DNA of 64,000 nucleotides, from NCBI RefSeq assembly GCF_007655135.1, contig NC_045132.1, positions 20,950,354 to 21,014,353 on the forward strand. The letters are read 5' to 3'. The notes under the pieces are model-generated. The model had not been told where the DNA came from. It searched no databases and saw only the letters and a program-made list of their open reading frames with translations. Below are positions 44,301-56,427 of the stretch, piece after piece (within the stretch, counting starts at the first letter, position 1; each line of letters starts with the position of its first letter). The translations under genes and the position numbers were made by a program. Origin of the DNA: Punica granatum (Eukaryota; Streptophyta; Magnoliopsida; Myrtales; Lythraceae).

Positions 44301-44510
44301 GTCTAGATCAATATCCAATGCCAATAGGTGCATCAGGAGAACATGCAGGTTTGATAACTTGTCCGAAGAATTGGTCAAGTCCAAGTCAAGCCGGGTTAAA
44401 ACTTTAACTGCGTTTGCCAATTTGCAGGGAGCATGTTGACTAGGGGAGACGCTAACTTGTTCAGGAACCCTCTCTGACTCTACAACATGATCAACTGCAT
44501 AACTCTCCAT
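41327..44510 (-). CDS. WIT1/WIT2: WPP domain-interacting tail-anchored protein (WIT1/WIT2 type)
   Basis: Exons on the - strand: 44510-43985, 43723-42588, 42053-41862, 41536-41327; phases fit and give 687 residues. WIT proteins are plant outer-nuclear-envelope coiled-coil proteins that bind WIPs and RanGAP and link the nucleus to myosin XI-i. Evidence: a conserved N-terminal part (LTRLDLDLTNSSDKLSNL, LEYLSFYLDAEVREV), a long heptad-rich region from ~residue 190 to 560 (e.g. RERLRKLEELLAEL, VSMLEKQVRDLEIQL), a Ser/Thr/Pro-rich linker, and one hydrophobic helix ~15 residues before the C terminus (LLYISMAFFMALTSVL) preceded by KARRT, the layout of a tail anchor. The ATG at 44510 is the first Met before the conserved block; longer N-terminal frame upstream is 5' UTR. 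Which paralog it is cannot be told by eye. Confidence 0.9.
42235..42395. repeat. MITE-type repeat in the WIT intron
   Basis: CTCCGTTTGGTTTCGCAGTT, then TTTTAACTTTAACTTTAACT twice around ACACGCTACACAACAAAAAT. This is the same repeat as at 13920-14200 but inverted, and lies in the intron between exons 2 and 3 of the WIT gene. Confidence 0.6.
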
Positions 44511-45480
44511 TTCCCGGTATTCAATTATCGAGCTGCAATAGCAACCTGAAAAAAAGAATAACTCCGCGCATGATTTCGCGAAAAGATCTGGGAATGGGAG
44601 ATCTTCTAAAGCATGCAATGCTGAAGAAGCAGCAAATTCTTTTAGAAAGCAATGAAATTTCTCGAAATGACAAGTCTATAAATCAAAGGCACTTAAGATC
44701 TACAGTCCCCTGCAATCATTCAACTTTAGTAACAAAGAGTTGATCTGAAGTTGCGGGGCCTTCAACTGCTCACACTGCCTGGGAGCTGTTGTCAGAAAAT
44801 GTCACTGTCAAGTCTCTAGCACAAGCACCCTCTGTCATCCCAGTCAATATTAACTTAAAGCATAATCTTCTGTCAGTTTGGAAGCAAATTGCGAAGATAT
44901 CGATGAAAATAAGTAACGAACATAAGACCAGTAAGGTTCAGCACTTAATGCATTTGAGATCATTGAAAGATGACATTTTCTGTTTACTTCTGAGTTCAAT
45001 GCTAAGCAAGTTTCCAATATTAGACCGGTAAAATATGCAACAAGCCTAGCAGGGCTGCCCTTCATCAGAATAATCTACACTACAGAGGAATTTGCAAGGA
45101 AAATGACCATCTCCTACGCTCCAGAGAATTAATTATACAGAAATCGACAGCAAGATGAACATATCCTAAGAAGCACAGCATGGGACCTCATTTCAGATGC
45201 AACCCAGAATTCATCTACCTAAGGCAGCTCCGATGCATGCAAAATTCTCATGTGGGTCGTCGGCAGAGGGGACACCCGATCGCGCACCTGTCAGAGACTC
45301 TTGATCTGCTGCCGGGTCTCTCCCTAATCAAGCTCCTCAACGATCATCATGAACCTCACTCAAAGGCCAAAACTAGACTCTGACCCGGTGAGACGAACGA
45401 AGTGAAGAGAAAGGAAAGAGCTGTGGCTTCTCTCTGATCTGTGTGGTCTTGGATTGGAGCGGGGAGGGAGGGAGAGGGAG
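44511..45480 (-). promoter_or_regulatory. WIT1/WIT2: 5' UTR and leader region of WIT
   Basis: Upstream of the ATG, with a probable leader intron (AG-like acceptor near 44545 and further sequence to about 45420). Several short frames here are not conserved-looking. Confidence 0.4.
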
Positions 45481-45500
45481 GGAGAGAGAGAGAGAGAGGA
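45456..45500 (-). promoter_or_regulatory. GA/CT-rich tract at the WIT promoter
   Basis: GGGAGGGAGAGGGAGG followed by (GA)n on the + strand, i.e. a CT-rich patch on the coding strand near the likely transcription start. CT-rich patches are common plant core-promoter features (Y patch). Confidence 0.45.
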
Positions 45501-47162
45501 GCGGACAGCAGTGGGTCAACAGCAGGACATTAAAGGGCAAGTAATCCACCCGCTGGGATGGGGGTTGTCTGTCTTTTGTTTTGTTTATTATTAATTAATT
45601 GGGGGGGTGGGGCAAGAAGAGGAATTATTATGATTGTGTGGCGCACGTTAGCACCTTAATCTATTCCCCCCCCAATTATTGGCCCCACACCCACGGGCCC
45701 CACCCCGGCGCTCAACCGGAAAGTTATTCCACAACTCGACGTTTAAGCCGATGTAGATTCTGTTTATGAAATTCGTGCGGCTTAACCGAGATGATTATTC
45801 AAATGAGTGAAGCGGCCGTTAATTGCTACGTTATGACGTCACTACTGATTAGCTTCATATGTTGAAATTTTTTTATCTCAATTCTATGTCCTTGGACAAA
45901 TTCAATTACTGAGTTAATAGGGAGAATCATTTTCTTGAAAATTACTTTCTAAAAATACTCATAGGATTTGCATTTACGACCGCTGAGACAATAAATAATA
46001 TTGTCATGGGATTCAGCTGGTTATCTATTGGTTATCTCCAATAGTGAATGGGGGCCAGATTCACTGAATATATTTCATGATCAAGACGAGTCGATCAGAA
46101 AAAGGTTACGAGTTCATGTGGAGTGAAATCGGCACCAGAGCGGTATCTTTCTCCTTTTGTTGTTGCTTTTGGACCTTTAGGAGACAATCCCGTGAATGTA
46201 CTGATACGGAATTTGCAGCGAATTGCAGAATTGCCATAAGCATTGCATGAACGTTACCTTTCAATTTCTTGGAAAAATCTTAGCCCGGGAATACTTTTCT
46301 CCCCTTGAGAATTCCTACGTAATTGCCAAACTTTGGACTTTCTACGATTGCTGGGCACACCGTGCCATTTGAAAGGGAAAGTTACGGAAATAAATAACGT
46401 ATAATCTGCATTTCATTGGGTAAGTTAATGATCCTAAGGCTAAAATAGTTTTCAATCCGAGGTAGCCGTGCCGTGAGGGTATGCCGTGAGATGGGTGGCT
46501 GAAGAAAACAACAATCACATAAATGTACAAAGGGGAAGCAATCTGCGACTAAACTTTGTTTATTAGCAGAAGAAACCGATGGTGTTGAGATTAACTTACT
46601 TGCATCAGTTGCTAATGGAAATTGAATCTGATTGGTAGAAAGAAATCCTCGTATTACTGAGTAATCTCTAGTCATAACACTGTATCAAGAAACTTCTGAA
46701 CGTATAAAATTACATGAGTCATGCCCAAAGGGTTGCACACATCAGCGATAATTTAATTAACGATGTAAAGAGAACATTATCTCATGCTCATCATAATGAT
46801 ATGAATACATAAAATTCGTCTAGTTAAGCTTTTATCCGAACTCCTGCGACGATCTGTTCGACTTTGTCCCAGCTTGACTACGTTGTTGGTTCTGCGTCGA
46901 GGCAAGTAAGATGAGAGTACAAAAGTTAATGACAATTGAATTGAAGACAAGAAATAGGAAATAAACATGCTTTCAAATCTTCGAGCTTCCATATGGCAAT
47001 CCCTGAATTATCCCAATTATGCTCGGAAACATGAAGATCTCGTACTTTTTATTATAACAAATTTGAAGATGCAAAAACCGGATCAAATAAGTGTTATATC
47101 ATCCATGAATTAGTGAAACTTGTTTCCATAAGCCCAAATGGAACGAAACATCTCAAAGCATG
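45501..47162. other. Intergenic between WIT and SAM-PRXL2 genes
   Basis: Short GC-rich stretch at 45600-45720 with CCCCACACCCACGGGCC. Otherwise ordinary AT-rich DNA. A possible extra last exon of the next gene lies at 46973-47004 on the - strand (after TAATTCAG, reading GLPYGSSKI then stop). Confidence 0.45.
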
Positions 47163-49189
47163 CTACATTACCTGCAGCTGGGTACAGATCTCAATGGCTT
47201 CAGCGAGCGGCGCCCAGTCGCCGAAATTCCTCTCGATGAACTGGTAAGCAATCCCGCTCTTGCCACTGCCAACAATGAAGAGGCCACCCTTGATCTCACC
47301 TTCTCCCTTGAGGTTCTGGTCCACGCCCATGGCCTTGGCTCTCTTGTAATTCGCCCTTGCAATTGGGTTCAACAGGAACCCTGAGAAGAAGCTGTCCTTG
47401 AGCAGTTTCCCCCCACCCAGGGCCTTGAAGAACTCACCCCCTCGATCATACAGCACCGCCCCGCCCCAGTATCGGGGCCAAAAATCTCTCACCTGGATCA
47501 GCAATGATTGAATGGCGAAGATATGTAGGATGAATCTCGTGGATAAACGATTACGATGAAAGAGCATTGCTAAATTACCTCTGATTCGATGTGTTCGTGC
47601 AGGATTGCAAAGAGCTGAACTCCAAGAGCATCGAAGATGGGCTTTCTCGAGTAGAGCTGATGGGCCTCAGCTCTGCACATAATGCACCTGTTTTGGTTTG
47701 GGCATTTATAGTTAACTTTGTTAGTTCCAATCTCAGCATTCGGGTACCGAAAGTTCCAGTATCTTCTTCAAAGGTAAACCGGAAGACTTTCCAATGGCTC
47801 GTATACCACTTCAAGTCGTATTCAGAAAATTGGACCTTTGATCATAGTCATGCTTAGATTTGCTTGATATGCATATAAATTTCCATTTGCCTTCACAATG
47901 GAAAATAAGCCTGAGCAGATGCTAAGAGCATGTCCAGGATGATGTCGTTGGATCCAGATCTTCGGCAAAAGCTTAACTTGGAATTTGATAACAACAAAAT
48001 CCATATTTGTTTCAAAATATTTCCTTTTATTGGTTGCGAAAATCTACCCCTGAATTAGAAACCGTTTACGAGACATGTTTTTGTGGATAAGTTTGTTGTG
48101 TATCATCGGATCCCAAGAGGATCTAGAGTAAATCAATACGGAGCATCCAATGTAACATATTGACAAGGCACGTCATAGTCTTCTGTCGTCGTAAACTATG
48201 CTCTTAGATGAGATCGAACACTGATAGCCTGCAGCAAAACTAAATTTGGAAAAGGAAAAGCAAAACATACTAATTAAAAGAAGACAAAGAAAGTTACCCG
48301 GGCCGCCGGAGACAGAGGAGCACAGCTGGCTTATCCCGCCAGAGCTCGGAGGCCTTCATAGGTGGTGTCTTAGTCTTCACGAGCCAGTCCATCCCGAGCT
48401 TATACTCGGGGGTCAACCTCTGCACAGAGACATTCTCAATAACAGAATATGGGGCAACCTTTTCGGTTACCTGAGGCGCTTGGACACAACCGCAGGCCCT
48501 TGGCTCTGCAGGCCCTGCCGCCACGATACCCTTAAACACGTAGCCGTCCTTGATCTTAATCTCGGCCAGGGACTGCTCAAGAGAGCGGTCGAAATAGCTA
48601 GGACTGCTCCTCGCAGGTGATTTGGCGAAGCTCAGGCGGATTTTGTTGTTCGAGTTTTGTGATTCAAAGCTCCTGTTGTATATGCTGCTGGTCCTAGAGG
48701 GAGCCTGGGAGAGCCCTCCAGCTGCTCCTGGTCCTCTTTTTGACAAGACAACAGAGGACTTGGATAGAGGCTCAGAGGGTGCAGTTCGTTCTATGAACCG
48801 GGCAATGTGGCCCCTCTTCATCCCGAACTGACCGTAAAGGTCCCCGCTGCTGAGGTTCAGGAGCTCGGGAAGGCACTTTCCCAAGGCCTCGAGTCTGTCT
48901 GCATACTGCATCAGCACTCGGTCATGCAGGTAAGTTCGAATTTCCAGCGCATCCTGTATTGGAAATTAATGCATCTTAAAGGTCTTAAGTTCGAAATCTG
49001 ATTGAAATGGAAAAGATATATCAATTCCGAGCATACCTTCTGCTGTTGGTTCATGTTGAGAGCGCCCATGTCCTCCGGGTTCATGAGCTTCAAAGTCGGG
49101 ACGTCATCCCACCCTTCTTCAAGCAGCTTCGGTAGCAATCCCTTGAGAGTTCCATTTCCGACGAAATCATCCAGCGAGAAGGACGCCAT
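47163..49189 (-). CDS. SAM domain fused to a peroxiredoxin-like-2 (thioredoxin-fold) domain
   Basis: Exons on the - strand: 49189-49037, 48953-48298, 47687-47579, 47492-47172, phases consistent, about 415 residues. Residues ~3-75 form a SAM domain (FSLDDFVGNG, LPKLLEEGWDDVPTLKLM, LYGQFGMKRGHIARF). Residues ~75-215 are a low-complexity link. From ~220 on the protein matches PRXL2-type AhpC/TSA proteins: MKASELWRDKPAVLLCLRRPG, the redox-type CIMC motif made across a splice junction, YSRKPIFDALGVQLFA, DFWPRYWGG, LFIVGSGKSGIAY. The reading can end by running into GTAATGTAG (stop at 47163) or splice to a short last exon near 46973-47004. Known PRXL2 proteins are redox-active or act in lipid metabolism in animals; the plant role is unclear. 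SAM suggests self-association. No signal peptide seen. Confidence 0.8.
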
Positions 49190-50803
49190 TGTCCCGAAGC
49201 CAGAGAACTGTTATTCCCAAATGAAAGCTCTGGCGAATTTCTCACCTGAAACTTCAGCTTTATTAAGGAGAGCTCTCTGACTAGGCTTAACCTCTTGGTT
49301 ACAAGTCGGGAACGGATTTAAATAATCATTGTTGTGGTTACGCTGTCTCTATGAAATTAAAAAACTGTGACCAATAAAAGGGATTTCCAGGTATCGGTGG
49401 AAATTATGTTCATGGGACATGGACATGATACATGTGTATGGACCCCGGCGGTATTTATAGAGAACTCGAAGCATTGTCTTCGCAGCTGTTAGTTGGGTAT
49501 GCTGCATGATTGATTTGCTTCACTCTAGGCTTCTCTTTCTCTGCTAGATTCCGGTACGGCACATGGCCACTATTTATTACGGGGTTATGATTGCACGCGC
49601 GGTCTAACATGATATGATCTGAAATTTAAAAGAGCTCATATCCACCTCATTCTCTCCCGACAGCTTCCTAACAATTCGGCAGCGATTGGACTGTTCGTTT
49701 CGACTCGGGTTACTCGGGATCCAGTGGATATGCCATAGCAATGTCCGGGTGGGAAGTAAGGAATTATGGAAGAAATACGTAAGGCGATGGCATCGCGACA
49801 TTCTATTTTCTCATCTGGAGAAGGTCGTAAGAAGACGAAACATAGTCACAAGAAGTGACAAGGAAAGGAAATGAATCACATATAAAACATTAAATAGATA
49901 ATTTAAGAGCTGTGATTATTAGAATGGACATTGATTTCACTTTGGTTGCCGGCCAAATTAGGAACTGCTGCCCATGTTATTCCATTTCCATTAGGATTTC
50001 ACGAATGCCGGGATCTAATGAAATTCTAAAAATGGACTACGAGGAAATATACAAACCACGAAGATATACAACTACATTCAGAATTCAATTCCTGCCAGAG
50101 CGATTCTCGTACCCCTTTATTCTACTTTTCCCTATTTGTCATGAACTTCCCTTACAACCATATATACGGTTTTCTCATACATATGATGTGTACCTCTGCG
50201 GTAGTTCTCACGTGTGCATGCAACGCAAACCTAATCTTTCCACAAGCGAAGGGCATGATCATAACTAGGAAGAACTCCGCAATGAGGACAAAAAGGTTTG
50301 CGACGATGAGGAAATTTTAGTTGCATGCTGATGCCGAAAAATTGGTTCTGATTTAAAATTTATGGTTTATGGCCTGAAGCGAATATGTATGTGTACAATC
50401 ACCAACTCAATAGCAGCAATATACCACCTGATCCAGACAGGAACAGACAACCACACTGACTGTCATCACAAGTTGCCGTTGGAGAGAAACGTTGTAATAG
50501 AAATAATAACATTGTTGAATTAACTGTAATGACTGCTTCCTCTGCCCTATGTTTTCTTCAATTCTTCTCTCATTCAGTGATTTATTGCTTTCAACATGAC
50601 CATGAAAATCCTCAGGAGTTGCTTCAATTTTCTGTTCTTTCAATAGCCGAAATGGCCGTAGGTACAATCCTTGCTTTCAACTCATATTCTTTTGGATTTG
50701 CCAAGTGCTACGCATTTTACAAGATTGATGGCATTGGTAGGGATGAATGCCACTGATTACAGAGCTCGACATAAAGTCAGCGTACAGTTCTGCTCTTTTC
50801 TCT
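49190..50803. other. Intergenic between SAM-PRXL2 and U-box genes
   Basis: Promoter side of the SAM-PRXL2 gene (49190-49600) and 3' flank of the U-box gene (50400-50803). No further gene, repeat or RNA gene recognised. Confidence 0.5.
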
Positions 50804-53800
50804 TCAGAGGGTAGTGCTCATGGATGCTATGCAAATGGAAGAAGAATCCTGGGGCATCTTGTTCAAGTGCCTCAGTATCCTCTCCGCCACTTGCTTTGTT
50901 GTCCCGTCCCCTCTGTGGAATGCAGTGATGAGCGCCGTGTGCAACAACCTGTCCTGTGATATGCAGGAGGTGGAGGAGCTATTGTCATCCCCTCCCCTGG
51001 CCAAGAACCTCTCGATCATCCAAAATGACTTCTGCCACAGCCTTTCCTCCCTGTGATCCTTCACCACATTCAGGACGTGCTGAACAGCATTCGATCCGTT
51101 CAAGACATTCAAGCTCTTGTCCACATCGACCCCGTCATCTAGCAGTGTGCATAGAGCTGACAGCGCAGCCTCAACAACCTCAGCATTCTCGTGCTGCAGA
51201 CAGCCCAGCAGCCTCTCCACGGCCTTGGCATCGATCAGACAGAATGTGTTCTGCGAGGAACAGGCTCCTCGGTGGACAGGGCAGACTGGCATTTTCAATT
51301 TCCTCGATGAGGAGCGGAAGGACAGAGACTGGGGCAGGGAGATCACTTTCATGAACTTGGGTTTCTTCATCTCTGGAGGCTTTGACAGGTTCACAGACTC
51401 TGCTGAGAGGTTCTTCAACCCAGTTGCTGACAGCCTTTGGACCTCATCACTCGATGCCTTCGTCAGCAGGTCCGTGAACACTGACGTGAAGTTGTACTTT
51501 CTTGCAACAGTAATTATCTGAGGATCATACAGAGTGGTGGTGAATCTAACCAAAATGCCTGTGAGGCCTTCTAAGTAAGTGTTTCCATACTTGCTCGATC
51601 TAGTCCCACTTCGTTGTACTTGTTCGATATTATGCAAGATATCGGGTATTAGTCCCTTATTTAGAATGGCGAGGTTGAGAGTCAGGTTCTTGTGGGGAAG
51701 TTTGTCAAGAAATTTCGCAGATATCGCTTGCTTCTCCATGATCTGATTATCCATTGAGGGGCCCATCTGGATGAGATTTTCGGGTAAGCCGTTTGTCTTG
51801 CAGAGCCTTTCCGATATCATGTGGCCGATATGGGAAGAAACTGTTAGCAGAAGCTTTATAGCTGCCAAGGAGAGTTCTTCCTCTGGATTATTGATCAGCT
51901 CAATCAGAGTGTAGCTTCCTTCATTCTCTTTTAGGACAGACACGATCGTGGCCATCAATTTCTCGGACTTGGTCATGCACAGGAGAATCTTGATGAGGTT
52001 GATGTTGAGCTCGTCCGGAGTCGAACTCCCCAGCATGTAGACTATGTTGTAGACGATATAGTCTGACGCCATTGTGTGGCCATGAGAGTTCACCTCGATC
52101 TTCTCTAGATCTATTCCCGAGTCGATTATATTTGCAAGAATCGAGGCGGCTTCTGCTTTCGAGTTCATCATATCATCAGAGATTTGGCGATTGAACATCT
52201 CTTCAATCATGAGTGGGACGATTCCAGCTTCGACGAGAACTTTGCTGTTTGGATGGTAAGTGGAGATCCTGGCCAGAGCTTTAAACCCCGGCGTCCTCAT
52301 AAAGCCATTACCTCTCTGCACCATTGCCATAAGCGAAGAGGCAGCTCTCTCAGCGACATAAGTCTGTGTGTCGTGATCGAGGTAGATCTCCCCGAGGTAG
52401 GTCGCCATCTCCTGCTTAATCTCTTCATTACCTAGTTGTCCATGACAGATTTGATCAAGAAGAAGTTAAGGCATATAATATAATCAAATGACTGGGAGGA
52501 TGAACGACGACTTCTGCGACTATTTGGAGCATTATATACCTTCAGTAAGATGGTTCAGCAGTGGTTCTACGTATCCATTTTCAGCCATATACTTGATGTT
52601 GTTTGGCCAGGACTCGAGATTCCTTAAGATCTCAGTTGCTTTAGCAGGAGCAAATGAGTCAGTAGAATTGTACTTAGTCGAGATCAGAACCAACATTGCT
52701 CCATTAACTGAGCCGATCTTTTTGCAGAGTGATTGGGACTTTGAAAGCTCGAGCAATAACAGCAATGCTGCTTTCCTCGTGGCTTGGTGACTGCTTGACA
52801 GCATTCTCACTAGTATGGATAGATCCATGGAGTTTGCGATCATTTCCTGCAATATTCCGTGAAAGAGTAAACGATACTTAATCTCGCTATGTTTGTAAGT
52901 TTAAAAACAGAATATGCTTTCTGTGGCCATGAAACCGCAAAGGAGGGGAAAAAAGTGTCTGATCAGATGACTGTTGACTGATGTTCAGTTATGGCATGTA
53001 TATACACTGATAATGCATATGAGACATCGTTTTAAAGTTTGGAATCAGACCTTGCCATCATTGTCATCCTCGGCCAACTGTCGCAGCAAATCAAGCGAAG
53101 CACTTCTCACGCTTCTGTCCTTGTAACCCAGAAGCTTGACTAGTTTTGGCAATATTCCTATGTTGCAGACTTGTACCTTGTTGAAGCATTTCCTTTTGCA
53201 AATTTGTGCAAGTTCTTCTATTGCTTCAAGCACCATTGTCGGTGAACTAGCCAAAGAGAGTGCGGCACGAGCAATCTTGATTCTCCCTGCTTCATTCCGA
53301 TCCTTCCACTCCTCTATGGTTGTCTTCAGAGCCATATTTGTGCTCAGGACTCGACTACTCAACTTTTTCCCTGTGGTTGGGCAGAAAAAGTCGCCCGTCT
53401 TGTCAAACTTATTAAACCACTCTGCAATCGCTTTCCTTTCATATGTGACTCCAGTCTCAGTAGTGACGGGATCCTCCATAATTTTCTTCAAAAGCGGGCA
53501 GTAGAATGTCCCGTACATTGGCTCAACAAACTGATCACCGAATTGGTGTCCTGTTGAGTTCCTGCTCATCCTCCGAGGCTTCATTAAGATGCTACCAATG
53601 CTTTGAGAAAATCCACTTGAATCTGATTCAATCGAGAAGTTGGAACTCATCATAGAAACTTCAACATTCACAGAGTAAAGATCTGTCTCGAGTTGTGCTT
53701 CTTCTGTTTGTTTAGGCTGAGTTTCCACCTCTCCTTGTTTTTCTGTCTCTGATTGTGCAACTCGGAAGCAGGCATGCTGCATCTCGTCAGACAAGCTTCT

Positions 53801-54202
53801 GACAGCAACTCTGACATAATTCTGGTCCTCGAATGTTGAAGGTGGTATTGAGCTCAAGTCCTCCCCTATGTGCTTCGTTACTTCCTCAAGTTGTGATACG
53901 AGGAGCCTCAGTTCAGCATCAGAAACTGAGGATGTGCCTGTTTGACATTTGGAAACTAAATCCCTCGCAAGATCAATTTTCCGGGAAATTGACTGAAGAA
54001 TCTCGGCTGCATTTCTTGGAGCATTCTTGGTTGTCTGCAACTCCATGATAGCAGAAGACGCTCGGTAAATGTAACACCCAAATTGAATAAAGGTTTCCCT
54101 TTCGATATCTATGCACAACAGGGAGGTGGTGATTTCAGAAATGGATGATAATAAGGACGGCGCAAGACTCAAGGGTGGAGAATTGCCTCTGATCAGCTGC
54201 AT
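50804..54202 (-). CDS. U-box / armadillo-repeat E3 ubiquitin ligase (PUB43/PUB44-like)
   Basis: Three exons on the - strand: 54202-53051, 52846-52540, 52431-50804. Phases fit and give 1028 residues. It would transfer ubiquitin from an E2 enzyme to protein targets, in the cytosol or at the membrane. Residues ~1-200 form the helical N-terminal region typical of larger plant PUBs (AAEILQSISRKIDLARDLV). The U-box starts near residue 229: YGTFYCPLLKKIMEDPVT, TYERKAIAEWF, FFCPTTGKKL, then TIEEWKDRN. From ~340 to the end are armadillo-type repeats (GILPKLVKLLGYKDRSVR, VEPLLNHLTE, AGIVPLMIEEMF, AVERLLGCLQHENAEVVEAA). Length and layout fit the group annotated as PUB43/PUB44 in many eudicots, which includes the cell-death and senescence regulator SAUL1. 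No lesion seen. The ATG at 54202 is the first in frame; a second Met (MELQTT, ~52 residues in) is an alternative start. Confidence 0.9.
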
Positions 54203-55956
54203 GACGAACGGACTACTGTTAACTTCGCGGAAAAAAAATCCTTAAGATTTATGTTTCCCTTTCTTTCTAATTGATATTGATATCAAGTATTCAATCAAAA
54301 ACAGATTGCATAAATTACACTATTACTGGATCGTCTCTAACGGGAATGAACTTTTGCTCTCTGTGCATGTCCACGGATTAGCATATTCCATCATAATGAT
54401 ATGCCGCAGAAAGAGATCACAGCACAAGGGGCTTGGAAAGTGAAGAAATCTAACTTACCGACATCTAACTCATGGACCAGATGCCAGCTACTAAATGAGC
54501 TCCCCAGTTTGCTGGCCCGAAATCTGCCAAGAAAATGGTAAACTTAACCTCTGCTGCATAATATGGTTTCCTGAAGCATCCGAGGATTGCTTGTATAGAA
54601 AAGGTCAAGGATAAATATTTTACACCGAAAAAGGGAAGATCTAATTTTCAGGGCAGGAGCAATCCTGCAACTGTCCCCAGACTTGGACCCGGTCGCTTGA
54701 GCTCGAAAACCATGTTAAAATTACATCATGATTGTTTCGATGCACTAACTCTATTTTTATCGTGTGGAGGAGCAAGACGCAGAGGGTATTGGTTATCAGT
54801 GCCTTTCATTTGCATTTCCTTAATGTTTCTGCACCAATCCGATAACGACGCGACGCAGATTTCTTAAATTTAAGTAGCATAGCATTATCACCCATTTTTC
54901 TGGCTTTAGTACAACCAATGGAATGATTCGCTGGTAATAGAAAATCTGAACGTCGGCTTTGTTCAGCTGCATTACATACTTATCAACATAGACTGGGTAA
55001 GAGAGGAATTTAAAAGGACTTATAACTACTAATATGTTGACTTTCCGTGCCTTCTGTCTGGAAAGGCTTTTTAAGTGGTTGTAGAAATGTAAACCACTGA
55101 TGTCTCCGCGAAAAAGATTGCCACCTGCAAATTGTTTCGAATAGTTTGCTTCACCAAGCGTCATCTCGAACAAGACACGAAACACGCACGTGCTGCTGAA
55201 ATCCTTCGAGTTACTGGATGCTCGGATTTATGTAATCGGACAGAGTGATGCGGAGATGATCTAATCTAACTGCATCAAAAGGATTGCTTGGATCACGTAA
55301 AGGAGGCACTAGGCAGAGAATCAGATGAAAAAGTGATCAACGAACCGCTAGGCCCAGCCCATTCATTATGACTTTATCTCTTAGTCCTAAGCCCATTTGC
55401 CCCAAAATATTATAATTGTTCGTACGATGCTCAAAATTTAAGTATTTTATAGAACAGTCGAATTAACTAGTAATAAGAGCTGGCCCTCCCTGGTGGGCAC
55501 TCTTTGTAATTCATGCGCTTAGGACCTCATCCCATTCGTTTCTTTAGCAAGAGCCTAGTAAAGAATTTACATCCAGTTCGGCCCCTATCTCCTTATTGAG
55601 AAAATAAATTCATACTCAAGTTTTTTTTTTTTTCATTTGGTTACAGATAAGCTAATAGGCCTATTAGGGAATATGGCAGGGCAAACAAAGGGGTATGATT
55701 TTATGAGTGTCCTATTTGTGAGGATAATACCCAAGATCTTTTGGTTTCGAGTCAAGAGCGAATGCATTATATTATCTCTTTCTTGATTTGTACTCAATTT
55801 AAATTCACATGTCTTATTAAGATCTAATTTTAGAATTTTAAAAATTGAGGGCCCACAACAAGAATGAAGAGTGTCTGCAATTATACATTAAGGCTTTGTT
55901 TGGAGGATGGGATATGGATTAGGATTAAAATTCTAAAATTTCGGTTGGTCATCAAG
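54203..55956. other. Intergenic upstream of the U-box gene
   Basis: Promoter and probable 5' UTR of the U-box gene up to ~54600, then ordinary DNA. A - strand frame of 121 codons at 54820-55185 resembles no family I know and is probably chance. 55892-55960 (GGCTTTGTTTGGAGGATGGG) looks like the end of an older transposon into which the next element inserted. Confidence 0.45.
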
Positions 55957-55961
55957 GATGG

Positions 55962-56417
55962 TGTTAGGGATTAGAAAATTGGTCTGACTCATTCAGCCTG
56001 ACTTACCATCGTAGGCCGACATTGATACTCTAAATTGGGTAACTAATCCTATTGAGTATATTTCCTTATCTGTATATCATAATATCTCTCATATTATTTT
56101 TAGAATATTCTATCAGTATATCATATGAAATATTATTCTATCTCTAGCCACATATATGACCAATACATCTACTTGTTATTTATTATTAAATATTATGCAC
56201 AGATTACGATATTCCGATACAGATTTCTTAGGACTCCTATAAATAGCTCTCCGGGTACCTCTAAATTTTAAGTTCAATTCTTCTACTTTTATTTGATACA
56301 TTCTCATTTAAGTAACGGAGAGAGAAATCGAGAGTCTCTCTCGTTCTTCCTCTTTTTGCAGGTCACTCGAGGCTCGTGATCTGCACGTGATTAAGGTTTG
56401 AAACCGAAATCCTAACA
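55962..56417 (+). repeat. 5' LTR of the TR-GAG-like element
   Basis: 456 bases, with a TATA-like ATAAATAGCTCT near 56240 and CAGGTCACTCG...GGCTCGTG close to the 3' end, both shared with the other LTR. Confidence 0.85.
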
Positions 56418-56427
56418 TTGGCACCAT

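Noticed and set aside
48246..48831. + strand frames at 48.2-48.8 kb
   Set aside because: Antisense shadow of exon 2 of the SAM-PRXL2 gene.
50956..51521. Two + strand frames of ~130 residues
   Set aside because: Antisense shadow of the long third exon of the U-box gene, whose frame and family match are clear.
54820..55185. 121-residue frame on the - strand
   Set aside because: No domain, no start context, no splice partners and ordinary intergenic composition.
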